Source: Streptomyces roseofulvus
GTDB taxonomy: Bacteria > Actinomycetota > Actinomycetes > Streptomycetales > Streptomycetaceae
NCBI RefSeq assembly: GCF_039534915.1
Contig: NZ_BAAAWE010000001.1
Span: 1,426,001-1,490,000 of the forward strand
Direction: 5' to 3'
DNA: 64,000 nt
Part shown: positions 15,804 through 24,205 of the stretch, one piece after another
Layout: each line of letters starts with the position of its first letter
Numbering within the stretch: position 1 is the first letter of the stretch
Made by a program: the position numbers and the translations under genes
Notes under the pieces: generated by a model
Database searches by the model: none
Seen by the model: the letters and a program-made list of their open reading frames with translations, nothing else
What the model was told of the DNA's origin: nothing

Positions 15804-17285
15804 ATGTCCGCACGTCGTACCGCCGCGGCGACCGCCACCCTGGCCACCGCCGCACTCGTCTCCCCGCTGCTCCTCGCCGGGCCCGCCGGCGCGGGCGCCG
15901 AAGACCCGGGCCGGGCCGCCGCCCGAGGCGCGGCCCTGGCGGCGCAACTCGTCCGGGAGTCCACCGCCAAGGACGCCCTCCGGCACCTGCGGGCGTTCCA
16001 GTCGGCCGCGGACCGCAACGGCGGCGACAGGGTGGCGAGTTCGCAGGGCCACGAGGCCTCGGCCGCATACGTGGAGGGGGTGCTGCGCAACGCCGGCTAC
16101 CGGACCTCCCGCCAGGAGTTCGGCTTCGTCTACACCGAGGACCTCGCCGAATCCCTCACCGTGGACTCGCCGACCCCGCGCGAGGTCACCGTCCAGCTCA
16201 TGGCGTTCACCGCCCGCAGCCCCGAGGGCGGGGTCACCGGGGAGCTGGCCGTGGTCCCCGTCGACGCCGACAACACCCACGGCTGTGAGCCGGGCGACTT
16301 CGCGGCGGGCGCGTTCACCGGCAGGATCGCCCTGGTCAAGCGGGGCGGCTGCTCCTTCGCCGTCAAGCAGGGCAATGCCCACGCGGCGGGCGCGCTCGGC
16401 GCGATCGTCTACAACAACACCTCCGGCAAGATCAACGGGACCATCGGGGATTCCTCACTCGCCCGCATCCCCACCGGCGGGATCAGCCAGGAGGACGGCG
16501 CGGCGCTGACCGCGGAGGCCGCCGCCGGGCCGGTGACGGTCACCCTCGACATCCACGAACTGCGCGAGAACCGCAGAAGCTTCAACGTGGTCGCGGAGAC
16601 CCGTGGCGGGGACGCCGCCGACACGGTCCTCCTCGGCTCCTACCTCGACTCACAGCACGGCACCCCCGGCATCAACGGCAACGGCTCCGGCTCGGCCGGG
16701 CTCCTCCAGGTCGCGCTGAAACTCGCCAAGTCGCAGGACAAGGTGGGCAACAAGGTGCGGTTCGCCTGGTGGTCGGCACAGGAGTTCGGCGTCGCGGGCT
16801 CGCATGCGTACGTCTCCGCCCTGACGCCGGAGCAGCGCGCGCAGATCCGGCTCTACCTGAACTTCGAGGCGATCGCCTCGCCGAACGGCGCGTTCTTCGT
16901 CAGCGACGGGGACGACTCCGACCGCGTCGGCGCCGGCCCCGGCCCGGAGGGCTCCGCCCGGCTCGAGAAGGGCATCACCGACTTCCTCGACGCGAAGGGC
17001 GTCCCGCACGAGGGGACCGACTTCATCGGCCTGTCGGACTATGCGCCCTTCCTCGCGGCGGGCATCCCCTCGGGAGGCACCTTCACCGGCTCCGACGGCC
17101 TCAAGACGGAGGCCCAGGCGGCCAGGTTCGGCGGCCGGGCGGGCATCGCGTACGACGTGAACCACCACCAGCCCGGCGACGACCTCGCCAACATCGACAT
17201 GCGTTCCTTCGACGTCAACATCGACGTCATCGCCGACGCGGCCGGCCGCTACGCGCACGACCTCGGGGCCCTGGGCGGCAACTGA
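15804..17285 (+). CDS. Secreted M28-family peptidase homologue, probably catalytically dead
   Basis: 493 residues with a Sec-type signal peptide (SARRTAAATATLATAALVS, cleavage near GAGA, residue 32). A PA domain insert (about 140-245) is followed by an M28 fold like the Streptomyces griseus aminopeptidase. Aligned to that enzyme, the zinc ligand His85 is Tyr280 (GSYLDS), bridging Asp97 is Gly292 (GINGNGSG), the general base Glu131 is Gln326 (WSAQEFG) and Asp160 is Glu355 (LNFEAI). Only Glu327 and His455 remain. The reading frame is intact, so it is a predicted pseudo-peptidase, perhaps a peptide-binding or immunity protein. I chose ATG 15804 over the GTG at 15786 because GAGAGGG precedes it. 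Confidence 0.85.
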   Translation: MSARRTAAATATLATAALVSPLLLAGPAGAGAEDPGRAAARGAALAAQLVRESTAKDALRHLRAFQSAADRNGGDRVASSQGHEASAAYVEGVLRNAGYRTSRQEFGFVYTEDLAESLTVDSPTPREVTVQLMAFTARSPEGGVTGELAVVPVDADNTHGCEPGDFAAGAFTGRIALVKRGGCSFAVKQGNAHAAGALGAIVYNNTSGKINGTIGDSSLARIPTGGISQEDGAALTAEAAAGPVTVTLDIHELRENRRSFNVVAETRGGDAADTVLLGSYLDSQHGTPGINGNGSGSAGLLQVALKLAKSQDKVGNKVRFAWWSAQEFGVAGSHAYVSALTPEQRAQIRLYLNFEAIASPNGAFFVSDGDDSDRVGAGPGPEGSARLEKGITDFLDAKGVPHEGTDFIGLSDYAPFLAAGIPSGGTFTGSDGLKTEAQAARFGGRAGIAYDVNHHQPGDDLANIDMRSFDVNIDVIADAAGRYAHDLGALGGN

Positions 17286-17581
17286 CCGCACGATCGCGGA
17301 GGGCACCGCCCCTGCGGTGCCGCCCGCGGCGTCCCGCGGGCCCTGCCGTGCCGCACGGCAGGGCTCGGGACGGGTGCCATCCGGTGAGGACGATGGTGGC
17401 GTCGCCCGGGCGCTGCGCCGAAGAGACCGCCGCCGGGGGGCGGGCTTCCGTGCCCCCATCCCTGTAGAGGCGCGGTTGCCGGGCTGTAGCCGGGCGTGGT
17501 TCGGCGCGGGCGGGGCGTCGGTGTGGAAGCCGAGGTCGAGCGGCAGCTGCGGGGTGCGCTCGTGGTACTGGTGCAGTACGG
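17286..17581. other. Gene-free right arm of the island
   Basis: There is no convincing gene. On the minus strand about 17460-17580 stays open and would read TPQLPLDLGFHTDAPPAP without a start or stop context. This could be the tail of a destroyed gene, but I cannot name it. GCAGGG/CCCTGC hairpin-like sequence near 17320-17360 may end the M28-like transcript. Confidence 0.35.
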
Positions 17582-17650
17582 GGCGCCCTGCTCTTCGTCC
17601 TCGTCGGAGCCGGCGTGCTGAGCCCGCACGCGGGCGAGTCCGGCGGCAGA
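17582..17650 (+). pseudogene. Orphan 3' fragment of uppP (right copy of the 69-bp direct repeat)
   Basis: It encodes ALLFVLVGAGVLSPHAGESGG in frame, matching the UppP C-terminus, with the stop codon changed from TGA to AGA. No further uppP sequence lies upstream. The third-position differences (GGC/GGA, GCG/GCC) show the two copies diverged as coding sequence, so this was once the end of a real uppP gene. Confidence 0.85.
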
Positions 17651-17671
17651 TCCGCCCGCTCCACGCCCGGC

Positions 17672-17706
17672 CGGGGGCGGGTCCCGCGTCGCAGGACCCG
17701 CCCCCG
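17672..17706. terminator. Strong hairpin after the uppP fragment
   Basis: CGGGGGCGGGTCC (17672-17684) pairs perfectly with GGACCCGCCCCCG (17694-17706), loop 9 nt. It is probably the original uppP terminator, and it also serves the convergent flavin reductase gene. Confidence 0.8.
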
Positions 17707-17774
17707 CCCCCGTTCCCGTTTCCGGTCCCGGACCCGTTTCCGGTCGCGTTCCCGGCGCCCTCTCCGGCGCCGGG

Positions 17775-18368
17775 TCAGCCCTGGTAGGGGACGCGGGCGA
17801 TCTCGCGGACGCCGCCGAGGGTGCCCCACTCGTTCCGGCCGAGGCGGGTCAGCGGGCGCATGCGGGTGATCTCCGGATGCCCGTCGGTCATGTACGCCTC
17901 GTCGACGGCCACGTGCACCACGCGCCCGAAGACCACCGTCGAGTCCCCGATCCGGAGCGTGCTGTGCAGCTCGCACTCCAGGGCCACCGGCGACGCGGCC
18001 ACGCGCGGGGCCTTCACCCGCAGGCTCGGCTCGCGCTCCACGCCGCACGCGTCGAACTCGCTCGTCCCGCGCGGGAAGTCCGTCGCCGTGGCGTTGATCC
18101 GCTCGAAGAGGCCCTCCGGGGCGAGGTTCACCACGAACGCGCCGGTCTCCTCCACGTTGCGCAGCGAGTCCTTCCGGCCGACGGAGGTGAACTGCACGAC
18201 CGGCGGGTTCACCGAGGCGATGGTGAAGAAGGAGTGGGGGGCGAGGTTGTCCGTGCCGTCGGCGGAGACCGTGGACACCCAGGCGATCGGCCGGGGGACG
18301 ACCGTCGCGGTCAGCAGCCGGTAGACGGAGGTGGGGTCGGTCTGGGACGGGTCGACGTCGATGCGCAT
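17775..18368 (-). CDS. Flavin reductase-like FMN-binding protein (DIM6/NTAB type)
   Basis: 197 residues from ATG 18368. VYRLLTATVVPRPIAWVSTV, LAPHSFFTIASVNPPVVQFT and GAFVVNLAPEGLFERINAT are the split-barrel FMN-binding signatures of the flavin-reductase-like family. It probably reduces or carries flavin in the cytoplasm. It is 78 bp from the divergent SnoaL-like gene. It differs strongly from the island's reductase at 13782, so it is not a duplicate. Confidence 0.85.
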   Translation of the reverse strand: MRIDVDPSQTDPTSVYRLLTATVVPRPIAWVSTVSADGTDNLAPHSFFTIASVNPPVVQFTSVGRKDSLRNVEETGAFVVNLAPEGLFERINATATDFPRGTSEFDACGVEREPSLRVKAPRVAASPVALECELHSTLRIGDSTVVFGRVVHVAVDEAYMTDGHPEITRMRPLTRLGRNEWGTLGGVREIARVPYQG

Positions 18369-18446
18369 CCGGCCAGTATGACCCTCGTACGGGACAGCGG
18401 GCGCACGCCTCTTGGCCCCGCACGCCCACTGCCCGACACTGAGGCG

Positions 18447-18893
18447 ATGACGCAGCGCGTGGACCTCGCGAACGTGATGGACCGGCTCGCCGTGGAGGAC
18501 CTCGTCACCGGATACGCGGTGGCCGTGGACGACGCCGACTGGACCGCCTACCGGGCCCTCTTCACCCCTGACGGACGCGCCGACTACACCGGCTCCGGCG
18601 GCATCGAGGGGCCCGCGGCCGAGGTGGCCGACTGGCTGGCGGAGACCATGACCCTCTTCCCGGTGCGCCAGCACCTCATCGTCAACCGACGGGTGACGCT
18701 GCTGCGTCCCGGCGGCTACGCCGAGACCGGTGACACGGCCGACGTCCGCGCCGACTACGTCAACCCGATGCGGACGGTCTCCGGCGACGACTTCGTCTGC
18801 GGCGGCCGGTACGCCTTCGCCGCCCGCCGCACCCCGGACGGCTGGCGGCTGCGCTCGGTCGTCGTCGAGGAACGCTGGCGCCGGCTGCCCTGA
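18447..18893 (+). CDS. SnoaL-like (NTF2 superfamily) protein
   Basis: 148 residues from ATG 18447. The pattern RLAVEDLVTGYAVAVDDADWTAYRALFTPDG followed by a conical barrel ending GRYAFAARRTPDGWRLRSVVVEERW is typical of SnoaL_4 proteins, which include dehydratases, isomerases and many of unknown activity. The paired Tyr-Asp (YAVAVDDADW) match family positions near the active cavity. The substrate is unknown. Confidence 0.8.
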   Translation: MTQRVDLANVMDRLAVEDLVTGYAVAVDDADWTAYRALFTPDGRADYTGSGGIEGPAAEVADWLAETMTLFPVRQHLIVNRRVTLLRPGGYAETGDTADVRADYVNPMRTVSGDDFVCGGRYAFAARRTPDGWRLRSVVVEERWRRLP

Positions 18894-18993
18894 CCGGAGC
18901 CCGTCCGGGACCGATCCGGAACCCATCCGGGGCCCATCCGGGGCCGATCCCGGCGGGCGGGCGCAGACTGGAGGCGACGGCGGGAGGAACGCC

Positions 18994-20670
18994 ATGCGGA
19001 ACCCCTTCGGACGCACGGAGCCCCACCGCGCACCGGACACGGAACCGGACGCCGGTCCGGGCGGGGATTCCGACCGGGGCGCGGATCCGGGCGCGGACCG
19101 GGGCGCGGATCCGGGCGGCCGCGCCGGCCGGATCCCGTCCGCCGGGCTGCTGCGGTCGCTGCTCGCCGTCGTCCTCGGCGCGCTTCCCGTGGTCGTCTTC
19201 CCCGCTCCCGGGCTGTGGTGGGCGGCGTACGTCTGTCTGGTGCCGTGGATGCTGCTGGTGCGGACCGCCCCGGGCGCGCGCCGCGCCGCGCTGGACGGGT
19301 GGTGCGGCGGCATCGGGTTCCTGCTGGCCGTGCACCACTGGCTGCTGCCGAGCGTCCATGTCTTCCTGCTGGTGATGGCGGCGCTGCTGGGGCTGCTCTG
19401 GCTGCCGTGGGGGGTGCTCGTCCGGGCGATGCTGGGCGGGACGCCGTCCCCGGCGCGGGCCGCCGCCGCGCTGTGCGCGGTGCCGTCGGGGTGGCTGCTG
19501 ATCGAACTGGTGCGGTCGTGGGAGGGGCTGGGCGGGCCGTGGGGCCTGCTGGGCGCGAGCCAGTGGAACGTGCCGGTGGCGCTGCGGCTCGCGTCGGTGG
19601 GCGGGGTGTGGCTGGTGAGCCTGCTGGTGGTGGCGGTGAACACGGCCGTGGTGCTGCTGGTCGCCGGCCCCGGGCTGCGGGCGGTGGGGGTGGCGGGCCT
19701 CGCCGCGTGCGCGCTGGTGGCGGGGACGGCGGCGTGGGGCGTCGGGGTGCCGCGCCCGTCCGGCGCGGTGCGGGTGGCGATGGTGCAGCCGGGGCTGCAC
19801 GGCGGGACGGACGGGGCCGAGGGGCGGCTGGACCGGGCCGTCGAGCTGACCCGCGGCCTCGCCGGGCAGCGGCTCGACCTGGTGGTGTGGGGCGAGAGCG
19901 GGGTGGCCCGGGACCCGGCCGGCGATCCGGAGCTCACCGCGCGGCTCACCGCCCTCGCGCGGGCGGTGGACGCGCCGGTCCTGGTGAACGTGGACGCCCG
20001 TCGCACCGACCGGCCCGGCATCTACAAGAGCGCGCTGCTGTTCGGGCCCGACGGACCGACCGGCGACCGGTACGACAAGATGCGGCTCGTGCCCTTCGGT
20101 GAGTACGTGCCGGCCCGTGGTCTGCTCGGCTGGGCGACCTCCGTGGGCAAGGCCGCGCAGGAGGACCGGCGCCGGGGCACGGCACCGGTCGTGATGCGGA
20201 TGCCCGACGACGGGCGGATGCTCGGCGTCGGCCCGCTGGTCTGCTTCGAGTCCGCGTTCCCCGACATGAGCCGCCGCCTGGTGCGGGACGGCGCGCAGGT
20301 GCTCGTGGTGCAGTCGGCGACCAGCACCTTCCAGCACAGTTGGGCACCCGCACAACATGCCTCGCTCGCCGCGCTGCGGGCGGCGGAGACGGGACGCCCG
20401 GTGGTGCACGCGACGCTGACCGGGATCAGCGCCGCGTACGGTCCGGACGGCGCGCGCGTGGGACCGCCCGTCGGCACGGACGTGAGCGGCGCCGTCGTAC
20501 GGGAACTGCCCCTGTCGGAGACGTCGACGGTCTACGCCCGCTGGGGCGACTGGCCGCTGTACGGGGCGTTCGTCGTCGTCGGCGCGGTGTGCGCGGCGGC
20601 GGGCGGCGGGGCGCTCAGGCGGCCTGCTCCAGGGCGTCCCGGACGACGCGCTCGCACAGGGCGTGGGTGA
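18994..20670 (+). CDS. lnt: Apolipoprotein N-acyltransferase
   Basis: 558 residues from ATG 18994 (CGGGAGGA upstream). An Asp/Gly repeat head (residues 15-45, made of GADPGADRGAD units) leads to about seven membrane spans and a nitrilase domain. The catalytic triad is visible: Glu in VVWGESGVA, Lys in DRYDKMRLVPFGEY and Cys in GPLVCFESAFP. Lnt moves an acyl chain to the N-terminal Cys of lipoproteins. The C-terminus overlaps the convergent oxidoreductase gene by 56 bp. Confidence 0.9.
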   Translation: MRNPFGRTEPHRAPDTEPDAGPGGDSDRGADPGADRGADPGGRAGRIPSAGLLRSLLAVVLGALPVVVFPAPGLWWAAYVCLVPWMLLVRTAPGARRAALDGWCGGIGFLLAVHHWLLPSVHVFLLVMAALLGLLWLPWGVLVRAMLGGTPSPARAAAALCAVPSGWLLIELVRSWEGLGGPWGLLGASQWNVPVALRLASVGGVWLVSLLVVAVNTAVVLLVAGPGLRAVGVAGLAACALVAGTAAWGVGVPRPSGAVRVAMVQPGLHGGTDGAEGRLDRAVELTRGLAGQRLDLVVWGESGVARDPAGDPELTARLTALARAVDAPVLVNVDARRTDRPGIYKSALLFGPDGPTGDRYDKMRLVPFGEYVPARGLLGWATSVGKAAQEDRRRGTAPVVMRMPDDGRMLGVGPLVCFESAFPDMSRRLVRDGAQVLVVQSATSTFQHSWAPAQHASLAALRAAETGRPVVHATLTGISAAYGPDGARVGPPVGTDVSGAVVRELPLSETSTVYARWGDWPLYGAFVVVGAVCAAAGGGALRRPAPGRPGRRARTGRG

Positions 20671-21520
20671 GCAGCGCGTCGCGGGCGCTGAGCACCCGGC
20701 CGGCGCGGACGGCGTCGAGGAAGGCGAGGACGGCCTGTTCGATGCCGCGCTGGCGGGCCACCGGGACCCAGTCGCCGCGCCGGCGGACGGTGGGCTGGCC
20801 CTTGTGGTCGACGACCTCGGCGAGGTTGAGGACCTGGCGCTTGGTGTCCTGGCCGGAGACCTCCAGGACCTCCTCGGTGGAGCCGTTCATCCGGTTCATC
20901 ATGCCGATGGCGGTGAAGCCGTCGCCGGAGAGCTGGAGCACCACGTGGTGCATCAGGCCGTCGCGGATCCGGGCGCGGACGTCGATGTGGTCGGCCTCGC
21001 CGGGGAGCAGGAAGCGGAGGGTGTCGACGACGTGGATGAAGTCGTCGAGGACCATGACGCGCGGGTCCTCGGGGAGCCCGACGCGGTTCTTCTGGAGCAG
21101 GATCAGCTCGCGCGGGTGGTCGAGGCACTGGGCGTAGCCGGGGGCGAGGCGCCGGTTGAAGCCGACGGCGAGGGAGACGTTGCGCCGCTCGGCGAGTTCG
21201 ACGATCCGCTCGGAGTCGGCGTACGCGTAGGCGAGGGGCTTGTCGACGTAGGTGGCGACGCCGGCGTCGAGGAGGCGGGCGGCGATCTCGGCGTGGGCGG
21301 CGGTGGAGGCGTGCACGAAGGCCGCGTCGAGCCCGGCGGAGAGCAGCGAGTCGAGGTCCCGGTGGCGCCGGGCGGCCGACAGGTGGAGGCTGTCGGCGAC
21401 CCGGTCCAGCGTGGCGGGGGTGCGGGTCTGGAGGTGGAGTTCGACCCCGGGGAGGGTGGCGAGGACGGGGAGGTACGCCTTCTGGGCGATGTCGCCGAGT
21501 CCGATGCAGCCGATCTTCAC
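20615..21520 (-). CDS. Gfo/Idh/MocA-family oxidoreductase
   Basis: 301 residues. The N-terminal Rossmann motif GCIGLGDIAQKAYLPVL (4-20) and VDKPLAYAYADSERIVELAE (EKPL-like motif with the conserved Lys) identify the family. These enzymes oxidise or reduce sugars and related compounds with NAD(P). HHVVLQLSGDGFTAIGMMNRMNG is the beta-sheet substrate domain. No partner sugar genes are adjacent, and the substrate is unknown. Confidence 0.85.
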   Translation of the reverse strand: MKIGCIGLGDIAQKAYLPVLATLPGVELHLQTRTPATLDRVADSLHLSAARRHRDLDSLLSAGLDAAFVHASTAAHAEIAARLLDAGVATYVDKPLAYAYADSERIVELAERRNVSLAVGFNRRLAPGYAQCLDHPRELILLQKNRVGLPEDPRVMVLDDFIHVVDTLRFLLPGEADHIDVRARIRDGLMHHVVLQLSGDGFTAIGMMNRMNGSTEEVLEVSGQDTKRQVLNLAEVVDHKGQPTVRRRGDWVPVARQRGIEQAVLAFLDAVRAGRVLSARDALLTHALCERVVRDALEQAA

Positions 21521-21578
21521 GGGGTCTCTCCCTCTGCGGTGGTCCGACGGCCCCTGGCTCGCGGGCCGTTCCCGCAGG

Positions 21579-22772
21579 TCAGCTTACGCGGGACGGGTCG
21601 GCGGCGAGCGGCGGACGCCAGTCGGCGATGCCGTCGAAGCCACGGAGGACGAAGCCGGGTCCGAAGCGCGAGACGGTCCGGACGAGGGTGTCGCGCAGGG
21701 CGACGGCGGGGCGGGCCGAGACGAGGGTGAGGGCGCCGGTGCGGGCCGCCTTGCGGACGATCGCGGTGGTGCGGGGCAGCCGGTCGGCGGTGTACGCGGC
21801 GAGGTCCCGGCCGGGGTCGAAGGCGTCGGGGGTGCGGGCGTGGTGGGCGAGGACGACGGCGTCCTCGACGGCCTGGTTCCCGCCCTGTCCGAGGGAGGGC
21901 ATCATCGCGTGCGCCGCGTCGCCGAGGAGGGCGGTACGGCCCCGGTGGTGGGCGGGCAGCGGGTCGGTGAGGTGATGGACGTCGTGCCGCAGGATCCCGT
22001 CGGGGTCGGCGGCGGCGAGGACCTCGGGCACGGGAGGGTGCCAGTCGCCGAAGAGCCGGAGGAGTTCGGCGAGTTCGCCGTCCGGGGCATGGGCTCCGGC
22101 GGGCGCGGCGGCCATCGCGTACGCGTAGATCCGGCCGTCCTTCAGGGGCTGGGTGCCCCAGAGGCGTCCGGCGCCCCAGGTCTCGTGCGGGGCGAAGGGC
22201 CGCGCGGGGGCGGGGATGACGAGCCGCCAGGTGGTGCAGCCGGAGTAGCGGGGTCCTGGGTGGGCGGGGAAGAGCGCGGCGCGGGCGGCGGAGCGGATCC
22301 CGTCGGCGGCGACGGCGAGTTCGGCCTCCAGGGTGCCGTCGGGGGTGGTGACGCGGGCGGGGGTGCGGGCGTCGCCGGGGTGGTCGAGCGTGGCGGGGGC
22401 GCCGGTGCGGACCGTGCCGGCGGGCAGGGCGGAGGCGAGGAGTTCGACGAGGGTGGCGCGGTGGAGGAGGACGAGGGGGTCGCCGAAGCGGGCGGCGGCG
22501 GCGCGGGCGTCGGTGCGGGCGAGCCAGCGCCCGTCGGGCGAGCGCATGCCGCCGTCGCCCTGCCAGGCGGCGAGCGCGCGGACGCGGTCGCCGAGGCCGA
22601 GGGTGTCGAGGGCGCGCAGGGCGTTGGGGGCGAGGCCGATGCCGGCGCCGACGGGGGCGAGGTCGGCGGCGCGTTCGAGGACGGTGACGGACCAGCCGCG
22701 CCGGTGGAGGGCGACGGCGGCGGTGAGGCCGCCGATGCCCGCTCCCAGGACGACGGCACGGTGCTGCGACAT
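21579..22772 (-). CDS. FAD-dependent monooxygenase (PHBH-like, aromatic hydroxylase group)
   Basis: 397 residues from ATG 22772. VVLGAGIGGLTAAVALHRRGWSVTVLER is the FAD-binding GxGxxG motif, AVAADGIRSAARAALFP carries the DG motif, and LLGDAAHAMMPSLGQGGNQAVEDA is the GD motif. Together these define class A flavoprotein hydroxylases. It lies divergent from a TetR regulator with two perfect palindromes between, so it is very probably induced by a TetR ligand, perhaps its own aromatic substrate. Confidence 0.88.
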   Translation of the reverse strand: MSQHRAVVLGAGIGGLTAAVALHRRGWSVTVLERAADLAPVGAGIGLAPNALRALDTLGLGDRVRALAAWQGDGGMRSPDGRWLARTDARAAAARFGDPLVLLHRATLVELLASALPAGTVRTGAPATLDHPGDARTPARVTTPDGTLEAELAVAADGIRSAARAALFPAHPGPRYSGCTTWRLVIPAPARPFAPHETWGAGRLWGTQPLKDGRIYAYAMAAAPAGAHAPDGELAELLRLFGDWHPPVPEVLAAADPDGILRHDVHHLTDPLPAHHRGRTALLGDAAHAMMPSLGQGGNQAVEDAVVLAHHARTPDAFDPGRDLAAYTADRLPRTTAIVRKAARTGALTLVSARPAVALRDTLVRTVSRFGPGFVLRGFDGIADWRPPLAADPSRVS

Positions 22773-22855
22773 GAAGGCTCCCTCGGGTGGGGCGGATCGG
22801 GCCGGGCGGGTCGCCGGCACCCCGTACGGGCGGGGGACACCAGGCGACCACCGGC

Positions 22856-22903
22856 ACTACAGCTGTAGTCGACCGGACACTCCGACCGTACTACAGCTGT
22901 AGT
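22856..22903. promoter_or_regulatory. Two identical 14-bp palindromes (TetR operators)
   Basis: ACTACAGCTGTAGT occurs at 22856-22869 and 22890-22903, each perfectly self-complementary, 34 bp centre to centre. They lie in the 157-bp gap between the divergent monooxygenase and TetR genes. Repeated perfect palindromes in such a place are diagnostic of a TetR dimer site that represses both promoters. Confidence 0.88.
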
Positions 22904-22929
22904 CCGAAGGCGATGGGTAGGTTGTCCCC

Positions 22930-23547
22930 ATGACCGCGCGCACCCCGGCCCCGGCCGCCCCCACTCCCCCGACCCGCGCCGAGCGGATCGGCGACGCGGC
23001 GCTCGACCTGCTGGTGGAGCGCGGGATGCGCGGGCTGACGCACCGCGCGGTGGACGAGCGGGCCGGACTGCCGCAGGGCTCGACCTCGAACCACGCGCGC
23101 ACCCGCCAGGCCCTCCTGGAGACGGCGGTGCGCCGGCAGGCCGAGCGCGAGGCGCAGGTCCTCACACCGGACGAACTGCCGCCGCCCGGCGCGAGCCCCG
23201 CACTCCTCGCCGACACCCTCGCGCTCGCGCTGCACCGCTATCTGACGGACCACCGGGCCCTGCTCGTCTCCCGCTACGAGCTGGCCCTGGAGGCGACCCG
23301 CCGCCCCGAACTGCGCGGCTTCTTCGACCGGACCGGCTCCGCCTTCCACGACCCGGTGACCGCGATGATGCGCGGCGCCGGTTCGCCGGCCCCGGAGCGG
23401 CACGCGCTCTCGGTGATCGCCTGGTGCGAGGGGCTGATGTTCTCCTGCGCCGCCGGCTCCTTCCACGCGGCCGTCCCGAGCCGCGCGGAACTGCGGACCG
23501 GCTTCGACGAGTTGCTGCGCGGAATGCTCACCGGGCCGTCACGCTAA
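22930..23547 (+). CDS. TetR-family transcriptional regulator
   Basis: 205 residues. RAERIGDAALDLLVERGMRGLTHRAVDERAGLPQGSTSNHARTRQALLE is a TetR helix-turn-helix (about 16-63), followed by an all-helical ligand domain. The STSNHARTR recognition helix belongs to the subgroup that binds sites of the CTACAGNTGTAG type. It likely represses itself and the divergent FAD monooxygenase through the ACTACAGCTGTAGT pair. A DinB-like gene follows 41 bp later. Confidence 0.9.
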   Translation: MTARTPAPAAPTPPTRAERIGDAALDLLVERGMRGLTHRAVDERAGLPQGSTSNHARTRQALLETAVRRQAEREAQVLTPDELPPPGASPALLADTLALALHRYLTDHRALLVSRYELALEATRRPELRGFFDRTGSAFHDPVTAMMRGAGSPAPERHALSVIAWCEGLMFSCAAGSFHAAVPSRAELRTGFDELLRGMLTGPSR

Positions 23548-23588
23548 ACCGCTGGCGCCCGCTCCGGCGGTCCGCCACGATGCCCCAT

Positions 23589-24119
23589 ATGACCACCGAT
23601 CACACCACAGCGTCCGAGCGCGTCTGGCCCGCCACCACCACGGGTGAGCGCCAGGCCCTGGAGCAGTGGCTCGAATTCCATCGCGCGACCCTCGCCATGA
23701 AGTGCGCGGGCCTCACCGACGAGCAGCTCCGCACCACCTCCGTCCCGCCCTCCGCGCTCAATCTGCTGGGCCTCGTCCGCCACATGGCGGAGGTCGAGCG
23801 CGGCTGGTTCCGCAAGGTCCTCGGCGGCGAGGAGACCCCGTGGCTCTACGCCACCGACGAGGACTTCGACCGCGACATCCACACCACCGAAGCCGACACC
23901 TACGCGGAGGCGTACGCCGCCTGGCAGGGCGAGATCGCCCACGCCCGCGAGCTCGCCGCCCGCCACGACCTCGACGACCTCGGCGCGGGCGCCCACCACC
24001 GCACCGGCGACCTGATCAACCTGCGCTGGATCTACCTCCACATGATCGAGGAGTACGCGCGGCACAACGGCCACGCCGACCTCCTCCGCGAGCGCATCGA
24101 CGGCGCCACCGGCGCCTGA
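23589..24119 (+). CDS. DinB-like/DUF664 family protein (mycothiol-dependent transferase fold)
   Basis: 176 residues from ATG 23589; ATG 23580, three codons earlier, is equally possible. ALNLLGLVRHMAEVERGWFRKVL and LRWIYLHMIEEYARHNGHADLLRE place one His in the first helix and two in the C-terminal helix. This is the three-His metal site of the DinB/YfiT superfamily. In actinobacteria many such proteins transfer mycothiol to electrophiles. The substrate is unknown. Confidence 0.82.
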   Translation: MTTDHTTASERVWPATTTGERQALEQWLEFHRATLAMKCAGLTDEQLRTTSVPPSALNLLGLVRHMAEVERGWFRKVLGGEETPWLYATDEDFDRDIHTTEADTYAEAYAAWQGEIAHARELAARHDLDDLGAGAHHRTGDLINLRWIYLHMIEEYARHNGHADLLRERIDGATGA

Positions 24120-24205
24120 ACCGGTCAAGGAGGGTGACCGGGCGCTCACCCGTGCGGGGCATTCCCCGCCGGTAGGGGTTCGAAGATCGGCGCCGGACGA
24201 GCAGA

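Larger units (their letters stand above)
8989..17650. mobile_element. Putative 8.6-kb genomic island inserted in the 3' end of uppP
   Basis: The interval lies between two copies of the uppP 3' end offset by 8593 bp. It contains a decayed transposase next to the left copy, a self-contained RiPP-like operon, a SARP regulator and a pseudo-peptidase. The right copy is followed after 21 nt by a strong terminator hairpin that the intact uppP now lacks, suggesting the right copy is the original gene end. I recognise no integrase inside, so the element would be non-autonomous or degraded. A local duplication followed by deletion is the main alternative. Confidence 0.5.
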
